Origin: Karalla daura
Lineage: Eukaryota > Chordata > Actinopteri > Chaetodontiformes > Leiognathidae
Length of the DNA stretch: 64,000 nucleotides
Reading direction: 5' to 3'
NCBI GenBank assembly: GCA_029224185.1
Contig: CM055200.1
Coordinates: 6,982,099 to 7,046,098 of the forward strand
The notes under the pieces are model-generated. The model had not been told where the DNA came from, did not search any database, and saw only the letters and a list, made by a program, of their open reading frames with translations. This document shows, in pieces, positions 11,106 to 23,846 of the stretch (position 1 is the stretch's first letter; each line of letters opens with the position of its first letter). A program made the position numbers and the translations under genes.

Positions 11106-11900
11106 ACAAGCATTTACCATATTATCACTTATGTGTAAACAAAGGTCAGAAAAAGGTTTACTTAGGATGGAAATAAAAAACAATCATCTAAAAAAAAAAG
11201 AAACTATGACAGTATTAAGAAAATGGAGACAGCTGTGATATTTATGGGACAGACAGTATGAGCAGCTTCTTTTCTATTAACAAGTGTTAATTAAAGTCCA
11301 CATCTTGAAAGGCTCAATGACAAGGCAAGGTTACAAGGCATCAGGTATCAAGACATCGTAAAATTAAATTGAAAGTGTGCAATATTCAATAATACATCTC
11401 TGCCAGGTATAAAACGAATGACTCAGCGTGGCTGTGAGCCATTAGAGTCAGAATCACAGCCCAAAGTCGTTTGATCCATCATCATTTAAAAAAAAAAGTA
11501 TTGATTAGTGCAGCTTCAAGAGCTAAATAAAATTTAAGTGCTAAAGCACCATACCATCAGGTTTTTTTTTTTTTGCATGTTTTAGCCCATTAACTCTAAA
11601 TTGCACTTACTTTACATTATTGCAGTCATATAGGCTCTTGGATTGATTTCCAAGGCAGCCGTTGGATTCAACTCATTTCTCTGAGGGAAAATTAACTTTC
11701 ACTGACTTGGAACTTGCTTGAGATAGATAATCCATCACAGTGAACAATTTATTTATCAAAGGACCATTATTTTCAGCTGTTGAGCAGGGGCTGTTGCATC
11801 ATGAATACTTCAAATCTCTGGTGACGTGACAAGAGTTTTTTGTTTATTTTCGAGAAATTAAGTCTAATTTTCACATTTTGCATCTTTACAGGCTGTACAG

Positions 11901-11902
<2 letters not shown>

Positions 11903-11995
<93 letters not shown>
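11903..11995 (+). repeat. Long (CA)n microsatellite
   Basis: About 46 uninterrupted CA units, one of the longest pure arrays here. Confidence 0.97.
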
Positions 11996-11997
<2 letters not shown>

Positions 11998-14900
11998 ATC
12001 CTGGGGGGAGAGTTCATGCTCTGATATTTGCCTGACATTTAATTTCAATCTGTCCCATGTGTGTGAAACACCTGCTCTAACATGGCAACGCACACACATT
12101 GACATATGCACACTGACACACATGCTTAAGTACTTGAGCACTAAGCATATCAATCAAGGCACTGATTTTCAAAAATCAAAGCATGTAATGATAATAATTA
12201 GCAGTAGTGCCTGATGAGGCCTTGATAGGCTTTTACTATATAAGTTTAATCTGTGCATGTGTGAATTTGCGCATGTGTGTTGGCGTTATGTGCGATGCCC
12301 AGATACATCTCATGCAGGGACGAGGAAGAGGTTTATAGACCCATTACTGAAAATCAACCTCCTGGCCTGTGCTGAAATTAAGGTTTACTTTCTCTCTTCC
12401 GTTCTTTCTTTAAATAGGTTGGAATCAAGATATACATGCTTCTTGACCTGCAGGGAGGAAAATAAGAAAGCTTTGAATATCAAAAAGAAATTATGATCAA
12501 AGACGTATAGAAAAACACAGACACAGCAAGAGAACAATTTGTACAGGAAATTGCCAATGATAACAAGAGTTTGACAACAAGAACGTGTCCTTTTAAATCA
12601 AAAGGCTCCTTTCTGCATTGAATAAATGACAGTGCCTACTTTGGAAAACACCCCTTATCCATCTGCAGCAAAAACAACAGTCTTTAATTGAATTCAGTCA
12701 TATTTCAAACACTGGGTTTTGGAGGGAGGCTGTACAGCGTTGTGGGTTTCCACGTATCGATTGGGACCGAATTGCTACAAGGTGTGAAAGTGCTCAGTGG
12801 GTATTCCCAGTCTTCGCCCTACTGTCGTTGTTGGTGAGATCGGCAGCTGTGAATTATCAGCTTGACATTAACAGGTTTGAGCATAACTTATTTACTGTCT
12901 TGTATAATGCACACAGAACATGGTGGGAGCAAGCACTGGGCCCTGTGGCACGCCGTCTGTTAATAGGTGAGGAGAAACAGGAACCCTCGTGGAAGCATCA
13001 ATATGCAGTCTAGACTATAACCACAAATTATCACTCAGCTGCTTGTTAGAAGAATACAATGGTAGTATGTAACATTCTTAGCTATAAGGATATACAATGG
13101 GAGAAACTCTCCCTAAATAGTGGCATGGAAACTGTCAACATTAGTTTCAAGAATGACAAACCAAGAATTAGGCTAAGAAATGTATAGAAGTTTAGTTCTG
13201 CAAATGTATTTGCCACATAACAGAACATAATAATACTTGAGGTTATTAGAACCTTGGAACAAGCACAAATCAAAATCATAACTGAAGCACATCTCGACTG
13301 CAAGTTTGGCAGTGTATTTCAGTTCAGAATTATTTGCAAATCTGGCTGGTTTTATTACCCGAGGGCAGTCAAAACCATCAAACTGTACCTCTGACACAGA
13401 CTGTATCTGACTCAGATGGAAACAAGGTTTAAAGAACGGAGGAGAATATGGAGTCATCTGAAGACGAAATTAATGTCTAGACAGCGAAACAAAGTTAAAT
13501 TGGCATACTTAAGCACGGCGAGTCACCGCATTTCATACACTAGATGTAGTCCAGACGTCTAACCCACAGATCCTCTCAAGAAAAGGTTTCTGTTAGATGT
13601 GCACAGTGAGCACCAGAGATGAAGACCAATAAAATAGAACTTCAACCCACACAGAGAAGCATTTTCCATCACTATGTTATATCACCATTCTTCCAGAGTG
13701 TGTTTGCAAAGCAGGGCTAACCACACTTGCACCATCTCTCATCTGAGCAAAGATTAAATTGATAATAATCCTTTTACCTCACTCCAGCTAACACAGCATA
13801 TTCCCAAAATATCCCAGTACTCCATCCTCAGTAGTGCTACATAGTCCCTGTCAAGTCAACGATATTCAGCTGACATCACCAACATCACAAGTCACACAAT
13901 TTCCATTTTTCAATTAACTTGAACAGCTTCCTTGTCATTCTCCTCACCAACAGGTCTGATGCATTGCATACTGAGTGCACAGGTGTCATTATGAATGTGC
14001 AAATGAATGCATCTACTTTATATACTATGTGTTTGTACATGTGGCCTTTTATCGGTTACATGTGGCCTAATGTGATCACATTGGCAGAGACAAAAACTTC
14101 AACTATATGAATTACACCAATACTTCCACCAAATCGCTGAAAATATGAAAAAAATCTGACATTTCCTTCGCTGTGATCTCCCTGTCACAGCCATGACCTA
14201 ATAATGCTGTCAAAAAGCAAGAAATTGACCATCACTCTGAGGGGCATGACATCTGATTCTGACAATTTTATTACTATTGTAAAACCTGAAGTGTGTCTGG
14301 ACAGCTGGAGGGGCAGAGCCATTTCAGAAGCCACTTAAGGTGGCTATCACTTTCACTTTGTATAGAAGCTTCAGGAGGCACAATGTCTTAGAGGTTCCTT
14401 TAAAAACAACCTCTGAATTTCTTCTTGCTCAATGTAAAAAAAAAGTATAGGCTCTGTGCACTGACAGACAACTATAACAAAGAGCCATTAGGACTGGAAA
14501 GAAAATCAAATCCTGCCTTGATCAGTGGCGGTACAGAGCTTGACAGCTCACATAGACATTCTGACAGTTCTGGCATTATTAATTGTTCCAAGGCAACCAT
14601 GCGCGTATTTATAATGCTGATATAAATCAACACCATTTGTAAGCCTGTGAACATGCTGGCTGCTCAGACAAAAACCTGCAAATCAAACGTGGCAGCATAA
14701 TGAGATTTAAGATGGACAAGGCACAAAAAACACCTGTACACAACACACTTAAGCGTAAAACACAATTCAACAATCAAAAAGTCTCTTTTGCTGACTCACC
14801 CAGACAGTCTGGAAGCTTCAAAAATGTCTGAACAAGTTCCCTCTCCTTCAGTTGCACAAACTTGACAAACTCATTTATAATAAAATAAAATAATAAAAAA

Positions 14901-15154
14901 AGAGACTTACCCAAACAGGAAGAGGATTTAATTGAAATAGGGAGAATCCATCATTGGGTACACAGAATGAGCCTGATCCATCATAGTGGCAGCAGGCGAA
15001 GAGGAGAGGAACCAAACACAACTCTTCCATAAGTCGGATGTTTTGATGTTGGGAAACATTTCTACTGACCAAATGTGTAACTTTCCATTTATGTACTCAC
15101 TTATCTTCTGTTTGAAATTTTATTTCTATTTTTTTTATACAATTTTATTTCAAG

Positions 15155-15400
15155 ATCATTCCCGGCCACCTCCTCCAGCTTCTCTAGGAGGATCTTGAGA
15201 TCTTCCTCAGCCAGTCAAGATGTAGTCCACCCAGCATGTCCTGGATCTACTTCTGGGTCTTCTCCCACCTCTCTGCAAAGGAGGAGCGGCTCTACTTTGA
15301 GCCCCTCCCAGTGGGACAACAAATTTCAACAACTCCTTCTCAAGGACAGAGTTGACATATCCCCTCATCATTCCAGACCAGTAGGACCAGTCACTCTGAT
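15155..15400 (-). mobile_element. Fragment of a high-copy teleost LINE-like repeat
   Basis: 'gatcattcccggccacctcc', 'agatgtagtccacccagcat', 'gtcctggatctacttctggg' and 'aggagcggctctactttgag' occur in the same order as in a common fish repeat with an antisense ORF. The minus-strand frame (CWVDYILTG end) is only a remnant. Confidence 0.5.
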
Positions 15401-15419
15401 CCATCTGTTTGAGTTTGAT

Positions 15420-15700
15420 ATGTTTTTAACGACAGCTTGGAAAGGTCATCATTCATCCATCCATTTTCTTATCCATATTGTAATGAAGTCTAATGGATCC
15501 TATCAAAAGAACTAATAGGTTGAGGGCAGGAAATACATCCTGGACAGGTTACTGGTCTACTGCAAGACACGTACACCATTCACTCTCACACCTAGGTGAA
15601 ATTTTAAGTCTCCCGTTGTTGTTAACATGCATATTTTTGGTCTGTGGGAAGAAACCAAAACCAGTCTAGTGTCATCTAGAGCCCCTGTCTACACAGTGTC
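15420..15700 (+). mobile_element. Decayed interspersed repeat (teleost family)
   Basis: It contains 'catccatccattttcttatc', 'atcctggacaggttactggt', 'actctcacacctaggtgaaa' and 'ggtctgtgggaagaaaccaa', the same family as the copies at 1900 and 56590. Confidence 0.6.
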
Positions 15701-16748
15701 CATCTACCACAAAAGCTCAGTAATTAAGTAAATGGTCATTTACATGAGTTGTATAAAAAGTGTGGAAAAGAGGACTAGCATTCAAGTTCCCTGTTCCCCA
15801 GTAATAGTTTAATATTATACGATAAGCCAACTTACACAGCAAGGACTTCCTTGTGCTTTGTTCAGTTTATATAAATGTGGTCCAGTACAGATAGCAGATG
15901 TAATTAGGCCATTAGGCAAACATTCAATGGCTAAAAGGGTTAAAAGGAGCTTTTCATTTGATACAAGTTAATAATATATCTCTCTTGATTTTCTCTAACA
16001 AAGAATGAATATATGTGCTTAAAAATGCAGCGGCAGAACAAATGCAGACAATATGCAGTCTTTTTTCTTTTCTTTTTTTTTTCATAATAAAACAGACCGA
16101 ATGTTCCAGCCACTGCCTCCATCTCTGACACAATGACAGGTCTGATGACAGTTAATGAGATGTCAGCCAGGCAAATGTCATTTTCATCATCGACAGTCTG
16201 AACACGCATCAGAAAATGAGAATTTGCGTATTGGACGAGGGAGAGAGAGCAACACCCACACACACACGCCACACTTTCATTAACATGAAATTAGCTGAAT
16301 TAATATTCATATTCATGGTATTCATTGCAGATTGAAAGTGTTCAGTCAACTGCATTTTAATAGAGAACAAATGTTGGCATCATATTTTTCTCCTGACCAC
16401 CTTATTTTGAAGTTTTGGTGGAAAATATTCTTGGCTGAAAATACTGTGTTTTGTGCCTGTCGAGAGGGCTGAACTGTGCCACATCATTTTGTTAAAAATA
16501 CCTGTTGCAACATATTTGGCTTGAGTCATGGTCTAATGCTTGGGAGTTGTCAAGCTGTCACACCAGCAGCATCCTCTACCTCCTCCTCCCCCTCCTCCCC
16601 TTAATGAGAAACTTCATGTCAGTAATGTGAAGCATGTCACTTTGACACCTGTTGTAGAAAAACTGTAGAAACACACACACATACACACATACACACACAC
16701 TAGAGAGGCAGTGGACTCACAGGGTCTCTGAAACAGGGTATCCCAAAC

Positions 16749-16759
16749 TTTATTTTATT
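16749..16759 (-). terminator. Candidate distal tandem poly(A) signals of slc8a
   Basis: Two overlapping TTTATT motifs (AATAAA on the minus strand) lie 6.8 kb after the stop codon. The sequence between is free of long dinucleotide arrays, unlike the introns, which would fit a long 3' UTR. Inference only. Confidence 0.3.
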
Positions 16760-17116
16760 GGTTATCAGAAGTACCATGGAGAGCAGTCACAGTTAGTGGC
16801 AACACACATACAACAACTTTCCTCTTATCAATTGGTGTTCAACGAAATAAAATCAAAAGAAAATTAACACCCACGCATTCACTCTCTCTATCGCTCTCAC
16901 ACACATGCAAAAAGAGGACGTCTGGAAAGAAACAAACTGATTAACCAATTTTTGAAAGAAAATAATTCTTCATTATTACCAACATTATAACTGTTGCGGT
17001 TATTAATCCATTTTAGAAAACACACCAAATCAAAACTGACAAACATGAAATTCCCAGCTACCCCCCCATGACAGCGAAGAGAAGGACAGAGAAAGACCTA
17101 AAGAAAGGCTGGATAG

Positions 17117-17158
17117 ATGGAGGGAGGGAGGGAGGGAGAGAGGGAGGGAAGGAAGTGT
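17117..17158 (+). repeat. (GGGA)n tetranucleotide tract
   Basis: 'gatggagggagggagggagg' continues as purine-only units to 'gggaaggaag'. Confidence 0.9.
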
Positions 17159-20100
17159 GGAGGTGGAGAAATGATGCACTGGAGCAAAGGAAGGATTAAA
17201 GAAAGGAAAGATGAAAAGAGGGGATTTAGCAACCATGAAAAATGACAGATGGTTCTGAATTAGACAGATGGTGACAAACGGTCCTTGGAAAGACAGATCG
17301 GGACATAGGCAGAAACATTGTACTTAACTATAGATAGATGTACATGTAAGGGAAAAAAAACAGTGAATACAAGCAAGCGTGGAGATGCTGATGAGTCACT
17401 GGGATGAGCAGCCAGACCAAACACACTCTGAGTCAGAATCAGAAAGTCAGACAGTGAAAAGATTGACAACAACTGCAATGCCCATCCAATGGAGAAAGGA
17501 AAACATGGATGGAAGGACAAAAACGAAGAAATTAAACAGACCAGCCACAGAAAAAAAAGAGGATGAGTGAGAAATATGAGCAGAGGCAGAAACAAGCCTT
17601 AACTGAACTACAACTTCTCCAAAAAGGCAATATATGTCATTCTTGAGTGTAGTGAGTGTTTTTCTTTCCTTTAAATAAATATGTAGAATTAATCCTCTAC
17701 GGTTAGTATGATGGCCATATGGTCCATCTCACTTATAACACTGTACAGTATATACACAATATTATTATTATTTCTTTAATGACAAAATAACCTTTAGATG
17801 TACATACAGTATTCCTCGCCCTCTGTCAGAGAATACAGCCATGGTATTAGAAGTAGCAAGCAGTGTCTTTTTTTTGTACAAATAACCCATGCAACTCCCA
17901 TATAGATTATTTAATTAAGATACATAACGTCTTCAAGGTCTCATCTCTCATTCAATAACAGCAGATATTGCCTTTTTTAAAAACAAAAACGGACTTAATT
18001 AATTAACCAGTAATGTGCAAGTTACTCCAAAACAAAAGACGTTGTGGTCTTTGTTTAAATTAAAAACTCTTTTTCAATCTCTACAAACATTAAAAAAAGT
18101 AACTGAACAGAATAAAAGAAGAACAGAAATCCTGAATCTGTACAACATTCAAACCATTTTTTGTCCATACAGGGAAATGGGATACAATTCTCTATAACTA
18201 TATACAGACATGTTATCATTCATGCACAGTGTCAACAAGTAGCACATTGACATTCCAAAATATGGAAAAACATGGTATAGGGAGACAGAGATTAAAAAAG
18301 GGAATTTGAGGAAGAGGGGGAGGAAAGAGAGGACAGCGGGAGTGCTGCCTGTTGCTTTGACAGCGTGGGAGACAGAGAAAGAAAGACAGACTGAGAAAGA
18401 GGGAAGAGACACATAGGGACAGATAGACACCATAACAATACACATGCTGGGCAGGAGAAGTCCATCTCTATCTCACTGACCCAGAAATCAAGGTATGGCT
18501 GTAACTTCATGTTTTTTTTTTTTCCTTTCATATTTATCCTCTTGCTCGTCGTCTTCCTTCTCCTCTTTCCCCTCTTCATCATCCTGTTACATCACACGCG
18601 TTAAAAAGTTACTTTAAGGGTAGAGAATAGCTCTGGTAATGTTTTCTTCTTTTTTTTTCCCCGTCCCCAACAGTACATTAATCGCCTTGGCAACGTCTCA
18701 GCACGTTGTCACTCAACTTGTACCAGCAGGGATTTTAGTCCTTTCCTCTTGTTTGTTTGCCATTTTATTCCTCGGTCTGTCACTTGACGGACAGTCAGTT
18801 TGAGAAGTGAGCGAGGCAAAGAAAACGCATCATGAGTCATCACGTCAGAAGCAACGTTGGTAATGGTACACGACTGATTCAAACACCATTGTAATTTTTT
18901 TTTTCTACATCATGTACAACATTATTATTGTGTACATCCAAGTCCAAGAAATACCCCAACAAAAAACAAAATCTGTTGTTTACATCAGAAGCAACTTGCT
19001 AATGAACGAATCAACGTAGTAGCCATTTCACATAAGCAACAAGAACCAGTGCAATGCTTTTTCCTTCACTTCAAACCCTGCCCACTTTTGTCAAACCCTT
19101 CCACAGAAGAATATATATAAAAAAAACTACTGTAGTCTACAGCTCAATTTTCTACTCTGCTGATTGCTTTTAGTGTTATATTTACAGCTATGGCCTGGCT
19201 CGCTTTTGACCCTTTTCAAACCTCAAAAAGTTCAAACCAAGGCAGGAAGCTAAAGTCAAGTGATTTTACGGTTCTTATTCTGTGGATAAATTACTTCAGA
19301 CGAAGAACTTGGCTGGGTACAAACAGGACGGCTATAAGCGGGCATACTTTGTGGTCGTAGCTAACGTCGTTAGCTGTGTTTAGCTTCCCAACTTGGTCCA
19401 GACCTTGTGGGGCTTCGAACAGCTGTGGATGATCTGCCGATGGCTTCACGATATTAAAGTCAAGGTACGTACAGATTGAAAGAGAGAAAGAGAGACGATG
19501 CAACGAAGCTGGTGTAGCAACACAACTTACATCTCATCAATGAAACGTGCTAGCCTCTGAAAAGTTTGTGCGGCAAACTAATCCGATGAAAACAACTATG
19601 TTACTGCAAGCTTTTCATTCCTACACAAGCTCACTCTGAAAAATTAGGCAGGGAGGCACATTTTTAAGTAATTCCAACAGGATTACCACCATGTTGAAGG
19701 TACTCAAAAAAGTGATGCAAACAGTTCCTTGGTTTTGCACAAGCTAGCATAACTTTTTTACAGTGTATAAACCTTTAGCTCCATGCCAGTGAAGAGACAA
19801 ATGCATACAAATTCAAATAGAAAGACTCTGGTCAGGTTAACACAACATCAATGCCTATCTGTCTTTTTTTGTTTTTCTTGTCTCTATTCTGAGTGTTAAT
19901 GAAACATGAATAATATTTGGCGTTTTAAGAAAGATCCACTGGTAAGAAAACCCTTCACAGGTTGGACTGTAAATATTAAGTTTCTGATAGAAAGATTTCC
20001 CTTTGGCAAAACAGGGGTAAACTGCCACTCAAAGGCCTTCATTTGAGAACAGCTACTCTAACAGAGAGCCTCACTTGGTGCTGAGTTTGGCAAGAAATGC

Positions 20101-23100
20101 AAGAGATAATTGAGTGAAACCTCCTTTAGATGTCACTTGGGTGACGAAGCATGAAATCAGTGTCGGAAGTGGATTGGACACAGGTTGGTCACAAATTGTG
20201 TCACAGAGGCACTGCAAATAGGAGTTTTGGATTTCAGTACGCAAGCCTTGTTGGTTGACCTCTGTGCCACGTCACCCATTGAACGTTTTCCAGAGGTGTC
20301 ATTTGTGGAATTATCAGTAATACACCCCAGATTACAACTACCTAGAGTTTCGACAATGGTTATCCTTCTGGTACTGTGGATTTGCCAAACTCATCCAATC
20401 CGGGGCTCGGCTCAGCTCTGCGCGCTCACACAGAATTAAATCTGTCTGACAAGATTTTTTCTATCATCTCGCTCCAACTACATACTTTACAAATTATATT
20501 TAAAATACTACTTATTATATCATATGTCAAGTAAAAAAAAAACATCAGCAGGAAAATTCTGGCCAATTGTGAAATAACATAGTGCCGTTCACACTAACGT
20601 CTTCCAGAAAAGTTTCGTGAACTTTGAGATCTCTCTGGTTTTGGCTGAATGATTAAAGAGATAACAGTCTAAAGTGTAAACCTTCTGGCCAGTTGGACAT
20701 GATGGTCTCTATTCTACTTGTAGACAGGCTTTTGGGTCACTTAAAGTGTCTCGATTGTACGAAACAAATAAAAGATCTCGGAAAAGAAATCTTCAGGATG
20801 GCTGCTGTAACATCATAAGGTTTTTTTTGCTGAAGACCTTCTGTAAGTTAAGATCTGAATATCAATGACACAATATGATATTGAGAATGATTCCAGACTC
20901 TTGCTGTAACAGTGGGGCAGATTTGACTACTCTCTGAAAACTCTGCATTTCTATGTTGATTGTGCTCTGAGAGCTGGTCTTGATTCGAGTACGACTACTT
21001 GAGGGGGGAGTTTTGAAAAGCTTTCTTGATAGAAACTAATCTTGTCCCATCATTCACAAGGACCTTTGGTAAAGTTGAAGCTCATTTTGTAACAATATGT
21101 GTTGTACCAAATTATGCCATAGATAACTTGATTGTATAACCTATTTCTGCCTGTATCATAAAGTGAGAGCAAGGAACACAGAAGTATGTTTACGCAACTC
21201 CAAGGGTACCTTCGAGTTTTGATGATTTTAAAGAGAAGGGACACATCTACTCTGGTTTGACATAAAGCTCAAAGATAGGTGGCCATGAAACTTCTGATGA
21301 TTAATAGTACACACATATATATATATATATATAATTACATTTCAATGCTTTTACTCCCTGTCTTGGCCTGATTCACAACAGTGATTGGTCAAGTGTAGCT
21401 TTGCCCATTTCTTCTAATATTAAATTGCTTCTTGTAGTAAAAGCCACGTAGTTAAGACTATACAAGTGCCACCCCAAGAGAGTCTAAGCTCAGCTGAGCT
21501 CACTTTGTCATACAGATTCTTATGGTTAGTCACACAACTTCTGGACAACACAACAGTACTCACCCTGAATTGTTAGAAAGCCAACCTCAATAAACACCTT
21601 TATTTAAGGTCAATTCTTCCTAACTGTTCAGTTGATGGGTTCCTTGTTATGCCTAAAAACTGAAGTGCCAGTGATTGGTTTCCAAGGCTGGTATATTGCA
21701 CAGATATATTACGGTTTCTTCATTTGGTTTTCATTAAATAAAGAAACAATATTATGTCTGGTGTACGATTATTTGGGGTTTATGCCTTGGTGAACTACAT
21801 GCCAAAAAGATGGTCACAGATGGTCAAAGATGGTATAATTTTCCACAAAAGGGTGAGGACTCATTTCACTGTGTACATTTACAAACTCTGAGGTCTGGAT
21901 TTGTCTGCTCTCAGTAGAGCTGCCATGTAGTTTCATTTTTCCCCCCTTAAAGCCACACTAAAGCAATGCCCTAGCAACTACTGTTGATGTATGATAAAGA
22001 TTATGGAATAAAAGTTGCTGTTTAATCGTCCCCTGAAGACCAAACTATGCAATGACATAAATCAAGGGGAGGGGGTTTAGGGATTAGTGGTTTTTTCGTA
22101 CAAAGCCCTTGAGGATTTTGATTGGTCCACTGACCAGCCAGGGGAAGGTGCTTACAACACACAGGGATTATGTCGAAAAAGCCATTTGTCAACCAATGGG
22201 AAGGCGGCATCAAAGTGAGATAAACATGGACCGGGGCAGTCGGGAACAGCGTACAAGGCTTGGTTTACATCTATTGAAGTGTTATGATGGTTACAAGATC
22301 TTGGCAACCTCATTGGTGGAGAACCAGTTAAGAGAGTTCCACTGACTAAAAGAAAACGAACAAAAGGAAACAAACAACATTAACCTAAATATTTTTGCAA
22401 TGATAATAGTTTCTCTAACAGTTTTAAACGGTATAGTGGCCTTATCTTCTCAGACGTGGCCTTATTAAAGGTAAAAGCACACTAAACCCCATCTTGATTC
22501 AAATTAGACCTTAATCTTCTACAATCTACAGTATAAAGCGACAGAGAGAGCCCGTTCAAGAGCGAATGGCGCAACCGAGACATTCAGAAGGAAATTAGTG
22601 GAGCTGTGATGTACGACCAGCTCTGTTTGTATTTACATTTCAGTGACGTTCAAAACATTTTGCTTCAGTGAATGTGCCCTCCCACGAAAGCTTTTTTTTC
22701 TACAGGCAGGGAGTCAAAAAAAAAAAGACCTTGTACAAAAGCATATTCCGCCTCGCGCAGCAACAGCGAAACGAGAGGCGCTTTTTGTTTTTGTTATTTT
22801 TTCACAGTACTTGACCATCTTTTTCACACCACGCAAGCACAGAAACACACAGTCACACACACCAGCACACATAGTTTGTTGTAGTTACACAGGCGATATA
22901 TCCAGCTTCCTCCTAATGTGTACGCAGTACTGTGTGACCATGCATGTGCAAACTCACACAGCTAATCTGTCTTTTTCCCTCTCGCCCATGCCTGTTACTG
23001 TGGCTCGATGTGGGAGTAGCACTGCTCCAACCGTTGGGAAATCTATGGGCTTGTTGTCGTAGAAGCCACGCGTCCTAACGTGGGAGCCGTGATGGTGCCG

Positions 23101-23272
23101 GCCCTCTTCATGCCAAAACTCACATTATTTCTGTGTGGTTGAACCACCTGGGGTATATTTAAGGAACTGTTTTTTTTTCTTTAATTTTTTAACTTGAAAA
23201 AGTTGTTAAGGGGTTAAGACAAGTTGATTGGTTTGGATTTAAAGATCAAGACAAAAAAAATGTATTCCTCCA

Positions 23273-23278
23273 TTTATT
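23273..23278 (-). terminator. Candidate proximal poly(A) signal of slc8a
   Basis: TTTATT on the plus strand is AATAAA on the minus strand, 296 bp after the exchanger stop codon. It could give a short 3' UTR. There is no direct evidence of use. Confidence 0.35.
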
Positions 23279-23573
23279 CCTTTTTTCTGCCATGTTTTTC
23301 CTTCTTCTGAGCCACTTCCGAAGCTCCTGTTTGTGACTGTTTTTCCATGCATCTGCACTTCCTTCCGTTCTGTTGTGAGATGCTTCCGTGCATCCTCAAT
23401 TCCTTCACCTGTACATCCATCCATTCATTTGTCATTCAGCCTATTGCGTAAAGGGAGGGAGTGATAGATCAACGATGCAGCCTCAGTTTCCAAATCTATC
23501 CAACTCATCCACCTCCCCTTGCCTTCTACCTCCATGTTCTCCTTCACCCTTCCCTTCATCATCTCCCTTTATC

Positions 23574-23846
23574 TTAGAAGCCCTGGATGTGGCAGTAGGC
23601 CTCCAGCGAGGAGAAAAGGATGTAGAGGAGCCACAGGCTGAAGAACAGCATGGCGGTCAGGACCTTCGAAGTCCGGGGCCCGCCAAGTTCCCCACCGATC
23701 TCCGGCCGCCGTCGGTACATCAGCGTCGCGACGCTGATGAAGGCAAAGATGGTGAAGAGTGTGACGGAGAAGGCCAGCGTGCCCGGGTCCACGCGGAACT
23801 CTTCGCCCTTGGTGTGTTTGTAGATCGCGGCGATGGACCACGCCAC
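23574..23846 (-). CDS. slc8a1: slc8a terminal coding exon (last two membrane segments)
   Basis: It has 273 nt including the stop, with acceptor TTTTCACAG. It starts VAWSIAAIYKHTKGEEFRVD and holds two membrane helices (GTLAFSVTLFTIFAFISVAT and LTAMLFFSLWLLYILF) around RRRPEIGGELGGPRTSK, ending SSLEAYCHIQGF. The full C-terminus is intact. Confidence 0.96.
   Translation of the reverse strand: MAWSIAAIYKHTKGEEFRVDPGTLAFSVTLFTIFAFISVATLMYRRRPEIGGELGGPRTSKVLTAMLFFSLWLLYILFSSLEAYCHIQGF

Larger units (their letters stand above)
7841..16748. other. Intergenic region, no gene seen
   Basis: It lies between the convergent genes. It holds a CpG-rich patch (8085-8360), several microsatellites, a GGAATT minisatellite (9840-9930), LINE-tail-like sequence (11040-11105) and repeat relics at 9510-9790 and 15155-15700. 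The open frames are short and unconvincing. Confidence 0.5.
16749..23573 (-). other. Possible long 3' UTR of slc8a
   Basis: These 6.8 kb follow the exchanger stop codon. They are AT-rich, nearly free of long dinucleotide arrays (one short AT run at 21313-21332), and contain a GGGA-rich tract near 17118. No coding exon is convincing. Candidate poly(A) signals sit at both ends (23273 and 16749). Whether it is UTR or intergenic cannot be decided from sequence alone. Confidence 0.35.

Noticed and set aside
22643..23062. 139-codon plus-strand open frame
   Set aside because: Low-complexity, Ser/Phe/His-rich translation over CA-like sequence, opposite to the exchanger gene, with no family resemblance or splice context.
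22980..23130. Minus-strand frame with a protein-like stretch (RTRGFYDNKPIDFPTVGAV) about 0.5 kb after the slc8a stop
   Set aside because: It is only about 50 codons between stops, has no good start or splice support, and matches no family I know; most likely chance within a 3' UTR or flank.
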